Shown here: positions 1 to 9,003 of the stretch, piece by piece | Numbering within the stretch: the stretch's first letter is position 1 | Layout of the letters: each line of letters begins with the position of its first letter | NCBI RefSeq assembly: GCF_025917315.1 | Contig: NZ_CP080627.1 | Coordinates: 682,001-746,000, forward strand | Length of the DNA stretch: 64,000 bases | Reading direction: 5' to 3' | Source: Halomonas qaidamensis | GTDB taxonomy: Bacteria; Pseudomonadota; Gammaproteobacteria; Pseudomonadales; Halomonadaceae | Notes under the pieces: generated by a model | What the model saw: the letters and a program-made list of their open reading frames with translations, nothing else | Told to the model about the DNA's origin: nothing | Database searches by the model: none | Translations under genes and position numbers: made by a program

Positions 1-3000
1 CCGCTAAATAAAAATGCCCTAAGCCTGCGTGAAGCTGCAGAGCTTATTGATGAAACCCGACTGTTAACGGACCGCGCCCTTAATACCGGTGAGGATGGCT
101 TAAACCGCGAGATGTTGTTGGACTGGACCATTCTCGATAGCTTTGAAAACGTGATTGGCGCTTCCAGCGCCGACCCGCAGCTTAACGAAGCCCGTCGTGT
201 CAGCGTTACGGAAACCGTGATTACCCCTGCGCAATTTAAGCAGCTTGATGCGTTGGACAATTTTGAGTTAGGCGCTACAGCCGTTGGTTATACGTTAGAG
301 GAAGCTCTTGAAGCAGCGCCACTGGCCAGCAACTACCTTATTGATCTTGATGTTCCTCTCGATGTAGGCACCGTGACCGTCGCCCAGGCCGCCTCAGCGT
401 TTGCCGATGTTTCACGGGTGTTGGAAGGTGCCAATAATCAGCCGCCGCTGTCGCTATTTCAATGGGCCGTGAGTGATAGCGCCACTGCTATTATTGCAGA
501 CCTCAATGATGCCCATGTGACCGGTGCCAACCCCATCACGATCAGTGATCGCTCTCTCACCGTCGATGAGTTTGACCAGCTAAATACGTTGGACAACTTT
601 CAGCTAGGCGACACCGTTGTCGGTTACACCTTGGCGCAAGCTGTCGCGGCCGAGGTGATTGCCGACAACTATGATATTGCCCTTGCGCCGCCCCTTAATG
701 CAGGCAGTGTCAGCGTGTTGGAAGCACATGAGACGCTTGCCACGGTAGAAAACATTCTGGCTAACGCGCTTAACTCAGACTCGCTTAATGCCGATCAGCT
801 TTTTAACTGGACGGTGCTGGATAGCGCCGATGCGGTTCTTGGCGCGGGCGATGTTGCTCACTTACTGCGTGCTAATGCCGTCAACGTTAACGACGACATG
901 ATTAGCCTGGCGCAGTATAAAGCCCTAACAGGGCTTCAGAGCAGCTACGTACGCACTGGTGAAACCGTCGAGTACACCTTGTCGGAAGCCATTGACGCCG
1001 AAGACGTTGGCACGCTGCTCACCAATTACGCGATTAATCCAGAGGTGGTTCGTCTGGGTAGCGAACTCACTGTGGCAGCTGCACGGGAAGACTATGCCCA
1101 GATCGAAGGGTTAGTGGCTAACGCTGAAAATAGCGCGGAGCTGCGCGAAGATCTGCCGTTTAGCTGGGAAGTGGTCGATAACGCCAACACCATCATTGGC
1201 GATATTGCTGAAGACCACGTAACGCTGGCGGATCAGGTGCGTGTTGCCAATGCAGGGATTAATCAAGCCCAGTACGAACGTTTGGCGGTGCTAGAGAACT
1301 TTGAGTTGGCCGACACCGTTGTTCTCTATACCTTAGAAGGTGCTGTTAGTACCGACATCGAGCTGGCGAGCAATTATCAACTTGCGCTAGACGTTTATAA
1401 CCCTGAAGAGCGTAGCGTTACTGAGGCCAGCGTAGAACTCGCCCGTGTGGAAAATATTATTAGCGGTGCCAATAACGCCGGTGGGCTAGACGCTGACGTG
1501 CTGTACAACTGGGTGATTAACGATACCGCTGAGGCGATTTTAGCCGCTGCACAAGGCGCACCGCATATCGCTCGCGCCGATGAGGTTCGTGTTACTGATC
1601 AAACGATTACGCTTGACGACTACACGGCGTTGTTAGCCATTGAAAGCGACAACGCTGGGTATCAGCGCGGCGACGAGCAGGTGGAATACACGCTAGCGCA
1701 GGCATTTAGTGTGGGTGCCGATGATGTCGTGGCGAACTATCTGATCAGCACAGCGTTATTTGCGCCGCAGTCACTGACCGTCGAGTCTGCTATTAATGAT
1801 CTAGCCGCTGTGCGCCAGCTGCTGGATAACGCCGAAAACACGCCGAATCTTACCAATGTCTATACGTGGAGCGTGCTGGATAGCTATGACAATATCCAGT
1901 CCCAGCTAAGGGCTAATCTTCCGGAAGGCTTGGAGCTTGCAGAGACGATTCAAGTCACTAACCCCACATTAACCGCTGCACAATATGAACGCTTAGATGC
2001 GGCGCTGGATAATTTTAGTTTAGGTGAGGCGACTGCGGTCTCCTATGCCGATATTAGCGATGCGTTGCGTGCCGAAGAGGCTGATTTACTCGCGCCAGCA
2101 GGACGTTTTAGCCTGCTAGATGATACCGCGCCCTTTACCGCGACATTAACCGTCGCAGAGTCTGCTGATACCTTGGCCAATATCCGCACCGTATTGGAAG
2201 CCGCTAACGGCCTGGTCAATGATAACCAAACCGTGCAGGCCCTGTTTGACTGGACGGTAAGCGACACGGCTGACAACGTTATTCAAGCGATCAACCAGGG
2301 CCATGTCACCCTGGCTGATACGGTGGCAATTACCAATGATCAAATCACTTACGCCCAATATCAGTCGCTGATAACGCTAGGCAATTATCAGTACGCCAAT
2401 GACCCTATTGAAGTGTTGTATAGCCTGGAAGAAGCACTCCAGGTGATCGACCAAGAGGGTGTTGAAAGTCTTAATAAAGACCCGAATGATAACAGCGTGG
2501 GTTATCGTATTACCGATGCAGAGCTGTCGGTTGGCACCTTCACCGCGGCAGACGTTAAACCGCTGGTAGATAAGGCGGTATCTGCGCTGGCAAATGCCAA
2601 TAATGCGCCGACGCCTGTGTTAAATACACTGCTGAAGTGGACGGTGGTTGATACGTCAGCGGCCTTGCTTGAAACCCAGGTTGGCACCGCGTTCCCACTG
2701 CACATTACCGGCGCAGAGCAGGTATCGGTGAATAACGACATTCTAGCAATTGCCGATTTACAGCGTTTACAGCGGATAGAGAGTTTTGAACTTGGCGACA
2801 CGCCGGTGCGGTTTATTTTAACCAGCAATTTAACGCTCAACCAGATTGAAAGCATTGCCAATAGCTACGAAATTACCCCAAGCAGTGTTGAGCTACCAAA
2901 CTTTTCACTGGCAACCGTTGAAGATGCACAAGCCCGCTATCAGTCGGTTCAGGCGATTGTTGATGGGGCGCTAAACAGCCGCGATGTCAACGTGGAAACT

Positions 3001-4425
3001 CTTCAGACCTGGAGCATCACCAATGCCCAGGCGACTAATCTATTGGCAGCCAGTGAAGAGGCATGGGTACTGGGTGCGGATAACATCAGCTTGCAGCTGG
3101 GAGCCGATGAGCTGCTGACCGCCGAGCAGTACGAAGCGTTCGTTGCGCTAGGCAACGTGACGCTCGATAGCATCGAAGTAGGCTACTCTCTGCAAGATGC
3201 GGTTGCCGTCATCAATGCGGGAGAGGTACTGCCTGCCAGTACGGAGGAGCGTCCTGGCAGCTATCAAATTTTGGCTGACCAACCGTTTAATGTCACCCCG
3301 TTAACAGTCGCGGAAGGTGAGCAACTGCTCGCTACTGTTGCTCCTATACTGGCAGATGCCAACAATGCCGCTGAGCTGGATCGTGACACGCTACTGATCT
3401 GGGTCATTGAAGATGATGCCCAGCGGCTTATTGACGCTATCGATAGTGACGTGCTGTTAGCGGCGAACAGTGTGCGCGTTAATACGGATGAGATCAGCTC
3501 TCAAGATTTTGAAGTGCTCAGTGAGTTAGACAACTTTGACCAAACAGGGTTAACGGTTTCGTACGCCCTGGGCGATCTGGTGCAGCGCTTCGTCAGCGGA
3601 AGAATCATCCCCGAAAATTACGCGTTAGATACCGATCAAACGGCCTTTTTTGATGCAGGGTTGTTAGATGTCCGTGCGGCAGAGCAACTGTTTGACGCCG
3701 CCAGCACGCTGCTGGAGGGTGCGGTCAATAGCGATGTGCCGCTCTCTTCGCTCACCACATGGGTAGTCCAGGACACCTACCACAATATCTACACCCTGAA
3801 TGTGGTGGGCAATGGGGATGAGCCTGCTGAGTTTCTGGTCGATGATGCCGCCAGCATTGTCGTAATTGATGACCCGCTTAACACTAACGATGAGCAGGAT
3901 CTGAATATTGCCTTTACCGTTAATGGCTACGAGCACCAGCCGGGTGCTGAAGCGGGTGGTAGCGTTGAGCAACTAGCCCAAACCTTTACGGTAGATGGCC
4001 AGTCTGGTGGCGAGGTGATGAGCATTACTGACTTCCGTGTTGGTGATGTGCCAGGTGCCGATGAGCTGCGCGTTGATTTGACCGCCGAAGAGTTTGCTGC
4101 GCTGCGCGGCGATGGCTCTGGGTTGGTCATCAGTGGTGAGGTGCAGGCACTAGACGTCAATGACGCGTTTGTCGTGTTCACCACCGCTGAGTTCGAAAGC
4201 GGCGTTGATTGGTTTGATCAACTGGGCCTTGAAACCGGCGACGTGGTGTATCTCTTAGCGGGCGACGGCAGTACCCAAGATATTGATGACGATGCCCTGC
4301 TACAGCGTGTTGAAGCCCTTTCAAACAGTACGTTTGACGCTGATACGCTGGCAACGTTTGAAAATATTAATTTGGGTGACTTTGACGACGTTAACTGGAA
4401 TACCAACTACAACACGTTTGCTTAG
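1..4425 (+). CDS. Giant repeat protein, C-terminal part (5' end outside window)
   Basis: The reading frame is already open at base 1 and carries repeat-like sequence before the first in-frame ATG at 112, so the gene begins upstream. The visible 1474 codons hold at least eleven degenerate repeats of about 113-130 residues. Each starts with a W-x-[VI]-x-[DN] core (nt about 121, 460, 806, 1162, 1507, 1864, 2248, 2635, 3007, 3397, 3757). It continues with a DNFELGDTVVGYTLEEA-like segment and ends in an A-x-NN-like stretch. The last 220 residues differ: they are Asp-rich, with ITDFRVGD and DELRVDL patterns resembling C-terminal parts of type I secreted RTX-like proteins. There is no lipobox, membrane anchor or LPXTG motif. 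I do not recognise the family. The acidic composition and repeat architecture suggest a secreted or surface adhesin-like protein; this is inference. Confidence 0.75.
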   Translation, partial: PLNKNALSLREAAELIDETRLLTDRALNTGEDGLNREMLLDWTILDSFENVIGASSADPQLNEARRVSVTETVITPAQFKQLDALDNFELGATAVGYTLEEALEAAPLASNYLIDLDVPLDVGTVTVAQAASAFADVSRVLEGANNQPPLSLFQWAVSDSATAIIADLNDAHVTGANPITISDRSLTVDEFDQLNTLDNFQLGDTVVGYTLAQAVAAEVIADNYDIALAPPLNAGSVSVLEAHETLATVENILANALNSDSLNADQLFNWTVLDSADAVLGAGDVAHLLRANAVNVNDDMISLAQYKALTGLQSSYVRTGETVEYTLSEAIDAEDVGTLLTNYAINPEVVRLGSELTVAAAREDYAQIEGLVANAENSAELREDLPFSWEVVDNANTIIGDIAEDHVTLADQVRVANAGINQAQYERLAVLENFELADTVVLYTLEGAVSTDIELASNYQLALDVYNPEERSVTEASVELARVENIISGANNAGGLDADVLYNWVINDTAEAILAAAQGAPHIARADEVRVTDQTITLDDYTALLAIESDNAGYQRGDEQVEYTLAQAFSVGADDVVANYLISTALFAPQSLTVESAINDLAAVRQLLDNAENTPNLTNVYTWSVLDSYDNIQSQLRANLPEGLELAETIQVTNPTLTAAQYERLDAALDNFSLGEATAVSYADISDALRAEEADLLAPAGRFSLLDDTAPFTATLTVAESADTLANIRTVLEAANGLVNDNQTVQALFDWTVSDTADNVIQAINQGHVTLADTVAITNDQITYAQYQSLITLGNYQYANDPIEVLYSLEEALQVIDQEGVESLNKDPNDNSVGYRITDAELSVGTFTAADVKPLVDKAVSALANANNAPTPVLNTLLKWTVVDTSAALLETQVGTAFPLHITGAEQVSVNNDILAIADLQRLQRIESFELGDTPVRFILTSNLTLNQIESIANSYEITPSSVELPNFSLATVEDAQARYQSVQAIVDGALNSRDVNVETLQTWSITNAQATNLLAASEEAWVLGADNISLQLGADELLTAEQYEAFVALGNVTLDSIEVGYSLQDAVAVINAGEVLPASTEERPGSYQILADQPFNVTPLTVAEGEQLLATVAPILADANNAAELDRDTLLIWVIEDDAQRLIDAIDSDVLLAANSVRVNTDEISSQDFEVLSELDNFDQTGLTVSYALGDLVQRFVSGRIIPENYALDTDQTAFFDAGLLDVRAAEQLFDAASTLLEGAVNSDVPLSSLTTWVVQDTYHNIYTLNVVGNGDEPAEFLVDDAASIVVIDDPLNTNDEQDLNIAFTVNGYEHQPGAEAGGSVEQLAQTFTVDGQSGGEVMSITDFRVGDVPGADELRVDLTAEEFAALRGDGSGLVISGEVQALDVNDAFVVFTTAEFESGVDWFDQLGLETGDVVYLLAGDGSTQDIDDDALLQRVEALSNSTFDADTLATFENINLGDFDDVNWNTNYNTFA

Positions 4426-4433
4426 GCTGTGTA

Positions 4434-4468
4434 AGGGCAATATTGGCGTGTGTAGCCACTATTGCCCT
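4434..4468 (+). terminator. Stem-loop after the giant repeat gene
   Basis: AGGGCAATA (4434-4442) pairs with TATTGCCCT (4460-4468), and an inner TGGC/GCCA extends the stem after a mismatch. No T-run follows, so it is a possible transcript-end hairpin rather than a classic intrinsic terminator. Confidence 0.4.
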
Positions 4469-4596
4469 CCATCGGTGATGTGTATTGTTTGTACAGCCGT
4501 TTTTTCCTGCAAAAGAAAGCGTCGGTGCTTTCCTCGCTTTTATAGTGGCAGCCGTTTTATAGTGATCTTGTTAACGTAACGCCGAACGGTACGTCC

Positions 4597-5364
4597 ATGG
4601 TTCAGTTTGAGCTGCATAACCGCAATTTAGCCCCGGAGCAGGTGTCCCACGCCCACGACTTTCACCAGTTAATTCTGGCAACGTGTGGCGTGACGGAGCT
4701 TGCTATGGAAGGGCAGAGCGAGCGCGTGACGGCGCGTCGTGGCTGTTTGATCCCATCGTCCCGGCACCACGAATACCAAGGTGATGGCAGCAACCGCACG
4801 CTGGTGCTGGATATTCCGGTGAAGCACTTGGCGGTTTTAGAAAAAGGTAGTGAAATCGAGCGGCTGTTCGATAAGCCGCGCTTTTTTACCGTGCCCCCGG
4901 CGCTTAATCAGCTTACCCATGCGTTGGCGCATCAGTTGGAGCAGTGCCCCGCGCTGCAAAATGAAATTGCTGTGCTGCTGCTTCGGGCGCTGTATATGTA
5001 CCTTCAAGATGAGCCGAAGCAGGTCGCTGATAAAATTGGCGCTCGCTGTATCAGTGAACGGCTGGATCTAGAACGCTTGGATGCGTGGTTGGATCAGCAC
5101 TTAGCGGACGATATTCGGGTTGAGCAGTTAGCCGCACTATGTGCGCTAAGCCCTGGTCATTTTCATGCCTGCTTTCGCGAACTAACCGGGGTGACGCCTT
5201 TGGCGTATGTACAGCGCAGGCGGCTTGAACATGCCCGTACCCTGGTGCGCCACAGTGCGCTGAGCCTAGGTCATATAGCTATGCTGGTTGGCTTCCGTGA
5301 TCAAGGCAGTTTTTCACGTGCCTACCGGCGCTACTTTGAAATTGCCCCCTCCTCAGACCGTTAG
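4597..5364 (+). CDS. AraC-family transcriptional regulator
   Basis: This 255-residue protein has the two-domain AraC layout. An N-terminal cupin-like sensor (residues about 15-80, with HDFHQL and a RHHEYQGDG stretch) precedes a C-terminal double helix-turn-helix (about 165-253). The second helix-turn-helix carries the typical SLGHIAMLVGFRDQGSFSRAYRRYF signature. It lies directly upstream of, and co-directional with, the RidA-deacetylase-aminotransferase genes, so it is the obvious candidate activator for them. That role and the effector, perhaps an amine or amino acid, are inferred. No clear ribosome-binding site precedes the ATG at 4597; no better start is evident, since the cupin sequence begins almost at once. 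Confidence 0.85.
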   Translation: MVQFELHNRNLAPEQVSHAHDFHQLILATCGVTELAMEGQSERVTARRGCLIPSSRHHEYQGDGSNRTLVLDIPVKHLAVLEKGSEIERLFDKPRFFTVPPALNQLTHALAHQLEQCPALQNEIAVLLLRALYMYLQDEPKQVADKIGARCISERLDLERLDAWLDQHLADDIRVEQLAALCALSPGHFHACFRELTGVTPLAYVQRRRLEHARTLVRHSALSLGHIAMLVGFRDQGSFSRAYRRYFEIAPSSDR

Positions 5365-5508
5365 CCGTCGTTGCAACGTCCACCGCCTACGTATTCATTC
5401 TTGCGGAATTTCAGCACTTGCGGGCAAATGTTGCAGAGTTTCGGGCAAGCACATTGCGCATCGTCGTCGTAGTCTCAAGAGGAACCTTACCTTCCTTGGA
5501 GAGACCTC

Positions 5509-5865
5509 ATGAGTGTTACCTATCAAGACAGCAATGCCCGTATGAGCCAAGTAGCGATTCATAACGGCACCGTGTATCTCGCCGGCCAAGTACCGAGCGA
5601 CGCGACCGCTGATATGCGTGGCCAGACCGAGCAAGTACTTGCGCGTATCGATCAGCTGTTAGCCCAAGCAGGTACCTCGAAAGAGCATCTGGTCTCGGCC
5701 CAGATTTGGGTCACCAGCATGGCTGAGTTTGATCAAATGAACGCCGCTTGGGATGCTTGGGTAGTGCCTGGCCGTCCGCCGGTGCGTGCAGCCCTCGAAG
5801 CGAAGCTTGCTAAGCCGGAATGGAAAGTAGAAATCATGGTCGTTGCTGCGCTGCCGGAGGCTTAA
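5509..5865 (+). CDS. RidA/YjgF-family enamine/imine deaminase
   Basis: This 118-residue protein matches the RidA family in length and pattern: N-terminal NGTVYLAGQVP, central VSAQIWVTSM and C-terminal PPVRAALEAKLAKPEWKVEIMVVAALP. The Arg in PPVRAA corresponds to the residue that contacts the substrate carboxylate in RidA proteins. The family hydrolyses reactive enamines/imines formed by PLP or oxidative enzymes. A GGAGAG ribosome-binding site precedes the ATG. The next gene, a ketimine reductase/ornithine cyclodeaminase homologue, starts one base after the stop, so both probably act on the same imine intermediate. It is a RidA paralogue specific to this cluster rather than clearly the housekeeping copy. 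Confidence 0.88.
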   Translation: MSVTYQDSNARMSQVAIHNGTVYLAGQVPSDATADMRGQTEQVLARIDQLLAQAGTSKEHLVSAQIWVTSMAEFDQMNAAWDAWVVPGRPPVRAALEAKLAKPEWKVEIMVVAALPEA

Positions 5866-5866
5866 T

Positions 5867-6805
5867 ATGCAGGTTGTATCAGCGGCGGAGGTGGAACGCC
5901 ATCTTGCCTGGAAAGGCTTGATTAAGCGGCTACATACGACCTTTGTGAACGGTGTTGAATCTCCGCCACGCCACCATCACGCCATGCATCGCCCCGACGG
6001 TGAAGCCACTATGCTGCTAATGCCTGCTTGGGAAACAGCAGGCTATATTGGCGTCAAAATGGTCAACGTATTTCCACAAAATGCCCAGCATAATATTCCT
6101 GCTATTTCAGGTCTTTATTTGCTTAGCGAAGGCAAACATGGGCAGCCGCTGGCCTGTATTGATGGCAGTGAACTAACGCGCCGTCGCACGGCAGCTGCTT
6201 CCGCTTTGGCCGCGCAGGCATTAGCTAACGAAGCAGCCGAAACGCTTCTGGTAGTGGGTACTGGCAAGTTAGCCCCTATGGTCATTGAAGCCCATGCCAG
6301 CGTGAGGCCTATCAAACGCGTTTTAGTGTGGGGTAGAAACCCTGATAAAGCCTCTGCTATTGCTGAGGAGTATGCCGACCGTTTCGATACCCAAGCCGTG
6401 GGCGATTTGCAAGACGCTGTTGCCCAAGCTGATATCGTCAGTTGTGTCACGCTTTCCACTACGCCTTTGATTAAAGGCGAGTGGTTAACGCCAGGCACCC
6501 ATGTTGACCTTATCGGTGCTTTCCGCCCTCAGATGCGCGAAACCGATGCTGAATGCCTGCGCCGCGCTGATGTGTTTGTGGATACCTACGCAGGCGCTAA
6601 GGGTGAAGCTGGCGATATTCTTCAAGCGATTGACGAAGGCGTATTCCGTTTCGAAGAGATCAAGGCAGAGCTTGCTGAGGTGCTTTCGGGAACTAAGCCG
6701 GGTCGTTGCTCTGTAGATGCGATCACGCTGTTTAAATCAGTGGGCGCATCACTTGAAGACTTAGCGGCGGCGATTGAAGTATGGGAGGCTATGACAACAG
6801 CATGA
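5867..6805 (+). CDS. Ornithine cyclodeaminase / mu-crystallin family protein (probable ketimine reductase)
   Basis: 312 residues from the ATG at 5867, chosen because GGAGG sits 6 bp upstream; an upstream TTG in frame is less likely. The N-terminal half has the family's substrate region (RHHHAMHR, GYIGVKMVNVFP with the conserved Lys, DG-x-LT-x-RRTAAASALAA). A Rossmann nucleotide site follows (LLVVGTGKLA, about residue 125). The family contains ornithine cyclodeaminase and NAD(P)H-dependent delta1-pyrroline/piperideine-2-carboxylate reductases. The RTAA-SALAA pattern fits the reductase-like members, but substrate cannot be read from sequence. It is translationally close to RidA and upstream of two deacetylase-fold enzymes, which suggests handling of cyclic or linear imino acids in one catabolic route. 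Confidence 0.8.
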   Translation: MQVVSAAEVERHLAWKGLIKRLHTTFVNGVESPPRHHHAMHRPDGEATMLLMPAWETAGYIGVKMVNVFPQNAQHNIPAISGLYLLSEGKHGQPLACIDGSELTRRRTAAASALAAQALANEAAETLLVVGTGKLAPMVIEAHASVRPIKRVLVWGRNPDKASAIAEEYADRFDTQAVGDLQDAVAQADIVSCVTLSTTPLIKGEWLTPGTHVDLIGAFRPQMRETDAECLRRADVFVDTYAGAKGEAGDILQAIDEGVFRFEEIKAELAEVLSGTKPGRCSVDAITLFKSVGASLEDLAAAIEVWEAMTTA

Positions 6806-6836
6806 TTCCCAAGATAAAAAGGCAGGGCTGCGACAC

Positions 6837-7886
6837 ATGAAGTGCTTTTACCACCCTGATCAAGACCACCATGCGCCGCCGACCTTTCTGCTGCGCGGTC
6901 AGCCGGCACCTTCACCTGAAGGGCCGGTTCGCGCTGAGCTGCTTAGCAAAGGGCTAGCGGCGGCTGGTTTGAGCCTAACGGCACCTAGTGAAACCGACTC
7001 GCCGACGCTGCGTAAACGCCTTGAGCAGATTCATACGCCGCGCTATTTACGCTTCTTGGAAACGATTTATGCGCGTTGGCAAGCGCTGCCTAATGCAGCG
7101 GCGCTGGTAGCACCTAACGTTCACCCTTGTGGGGGGGCGAGCCACTATCCACGTCACCCGGTTGGCCAGGCGGGCTGGCATTTACATGATATGGCCTGCC
7201 CGTTAGGCGACACCAGCTTTCAAGGGGCACTCGCTTCGGCGGCGACCGCCGTGGCGGCAACTGAGGAAGTGATGAGTGGAGCATCGCTCGACTCCCCCTC
7301 TCGTGCTTATGCCCTGTGTCGGCCACCAGGACATCATGCAGGGCCAGACAACGCGGGCGGTTTCTGCTTGCTGAATAACGCTGCCTTGGCTGCCAGCGTG
7401 CTGCGTGAAAAGTTCGCTAAAGTAGCGATCATTGATGTGGACTTACACCACGGCAATGGCACTCAGGATATTTTCTATTCGCGCGGGGATGTCTGGACCG
7501 GCTCTGTACACGTCGATCCCAGTGATTTTTACCCTTTCTTCTGGGGGGGAGTGGATGAAGCCGGTAACGAAGAGGGCAAAGGTGCCAACGTTAATCTACC
7601 TTTGCCGTTGGGCAGTGATGGCGAGACCTATCTGAACGCTGTGGCCACGCTGATTGAGCAGCTCAACCGTTACCAGCCTGAAGCGGTGGTGGTGTCCTTG
7701 GGGTTGGATGCCCATAAGGATGACCCGCTTGCGGGGTTTAACGTCGAAACGGAAGCCTTTGTGGCTCTGGGTGAGCTGTTGAGCGGTTTATCACAGCCCA
7801 CCGTGGTCATTCAGGAGGGGGGCTATCCAACCGAACATCTCAGCGCTAACCTAGCCGCTTTTATGCGCGGTTATCAGAGAAGTTGA
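6837..7886 (+). CDS. Histone deacetylase-fold amidohydrolase 1 (acetylpolyamine amidohydrolase-like)
   Basis: This 349-residue protein has the arginase/deacetylase metal site. RPPGHHAGPDNAGGFCLLNN carries the catalytic His pair, IDVDLHHGNGTQDIFY the zinc Asp and His, and LGLDAHKDDPL the second zinc Asp. QEGGYP near the C terminus carries the active-site Tyr. Bacterial members remove acyl groups from acetylpolyamines or other N-acyl amines. The N terminus (MKCFYHPDQDHH) and the loop before the HH motif look like the acetylpolyamine amidohydrolase subgroup. It lies between the ketimine reductase gene and a second, different deacetylase-fold gene 10 bp downstream. A role in deacylating a small N-acyl amine substrate is inferred. 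Confidence 0.85.
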   Translation: MKCFYHPDQDHHAPPTFLLRGQPAPSPEGPVRAELLSKGLAAAGLSLTAPSETDSPTLRKRLEQIHTPRYLRFLETIYARWQALPNAAALVAPNVHPCGGASHYPRHPVGQAGWHLHDMACPLGDTSFQGALASAATAVAATEEVMSGASLDSPSRAYALCRPPGHHAGPDNAGGFCLLNNAALAASVLREKFAKVAIIDVDLHHGNGTQDIFYSRGDVWTGSVHVDPSDFYPFFWGGVDEAGNEEGKGANVNLPLPLGSDGETYLNAVATLIEQLNRYQPEAVVVSLGLDAHKDDPLAGFNVETEAFVALGELLSGLSQPTVVIQEGGYPTEHLSANLAAFMRGYQRS

Positions 7887-7896
7887 GAGAAGCTCA

Positions 7897-9003
7897 ATGA
7901 GTAACACAGGGTTTTACTGGCACGAACGCTGCTTTTGGCACGACCAGGGTGCGATTGGCGTTTTTTCCGCTCCCGGAGAATTTCTTCAGCCGCAGCCTGC
8001 GTCGGAAAGTCCCGAAAGCAAGCGTCGGCTGAAAAACCTGCTTGAAGTCAGCGGCCTGATAGATGAACTGAAGGTGGTTAAGCCACCCGCTGTTGCACAG
8101 GAAGACCTGCTGCGCTTTCACACCCCGCGTTACCTGAAAATGCTGGCGGAAGCCGATGCGAATGGCGGTGGCAACGGCGGTGACTGTGCACCCTTTACGC
8201 CTGGCAGCTGGGCCGCTGCAAAGCATTCAGCGGGGCTTGCCGTCGCAGCGGTAGAAGACGTGGCGCTTGGGCATGTCAATAACGCTTATGCGCTTTGCCG
8301 CCCACCGGGACATCACGCCGAGGCGGATCAGGGGCGTGGTTTCTGTTTGCTGGGCAACATCCCGGTAGCGGTGATGCGTGCCCGGGCCTTGGGGCAAGTG
8401 AAGCGTGTAGCGATTCTTGATTGGGACGTGCACCACGGTAACAGCCAGCAGTCGGCGTTCTACGCTGAGCCTGAGGTGTTTACCGTTTCCGTTCATCAAG
8501 CCGCGAACTATCCGCTTGATACCGGTAGTTTTGAAGAGCAGGGAGACGGCGAGGGGCTAGGGGCAAATCTCAACCTTCCGCTGCCGCCGGGCTGTGGTTT
8601 GGGCGCTTATCGCTATGCGATGGAGTCGCTGGTGTTGCCAGCCCTGGAAGCGTTTAACCCCGATTTAATCGTGGTGGCCTGTGGCTATGATGCTTGTGCC
8701 AAAGACCCGCTAGGCAAGATGCTGCTCAACAGTGCGGCGTTTGCCGAAATGACCGCACAGCTAAAGGCGCTTGCCGCCCGTTGCTGTCAGGAGAAACTGG
8801 TCTTCGTCCATGAAGGCGGCTACTCAGAAGGCTATGTGCCGCTATGTGGGCACAGCGTTATCCAAACCTTAGCCGGTAGCAGTATTAGTGTACCTGACCC
8901 GCAAAACGATGAAATTGCTGCCTGGGGGTATCAGGCCTTACAACCGCACCAGCAGGCGCTTATCGACGGCTGGCGCCAACAGTGGGAGCAATGCACGCAA
9001 TGA
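7897..9003 (+). CDS. Histone deacetylase-fold amidohydrolase 2 (class II HDAC-like)
   Basis: 368 residues with the complete deacetylase motifs: RPPGHHAEADQGRGFCLL, LDWDVHHGNSQQSAFY, ACGYDACAKDPLG and VHEGGYSEGYVPLC. It is clearly a diverged paralogue of the preceding gene. D-x-C replaces D-x-H after the second zinc Asp, the N terminus is different (GFYWHERCFWHD) and the C-terminal tail is longer. These features recall class II HDAC-like bacterial amidohydrolases. The pair suggests two acyl substrates or two steps. Its stop overlaps the start of the aminotransferase gene (ATGA at 9000-9003), so deacylation is probably coupled to transamination of the freed amine. Confidence 0.85.
   Translation: MSNTGFYWHERCFWHDQGAIGVFSAPGEFLQPQPASESPESKRRLKNLLEVSGLIDELKVVKPPAVAQEDLLRFHTPRYLKMLAEADANGGGNGGDCAPFTPGSWAAAKHSAGLAVAAVEDVALGHVNNAYALCRPPGHHAEADQGRGFCLLGNIPVAVMRARALGQVKRVAILDWDVHHGNSQQSAFYAEPEVFTVSVHQAANYPLDTGSFEEQGDGEGLGANLNLPLPPGCGLGAYRYAMESLVLPALEAFNPDLIVVACGYDACAKDPLGKMLLNSAAFAEMTAQLKALAARCCQEKLVFVHEGGYSEGYVPLCGHSVIQTLAGSSISVPDPQNDEIAAWGYQALQPHQQALIDGWRQQWEQCTQ

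Noticed and set aside
2043..4406. Several reverse-strand open frames of 60-119 codons inside the giant repeat gene
   Set aside because: They lie fully within a strongly coding repeat gene, have no ribosome-binding sites or recognisable domains, and reflect its biased composition.
4283..4579. Forward 98-codon frame across the end of the giant gene
   Set aside because: Mostly a shadow in another frame; the remaining part covers the intergenic hairpin and resembles no protein.
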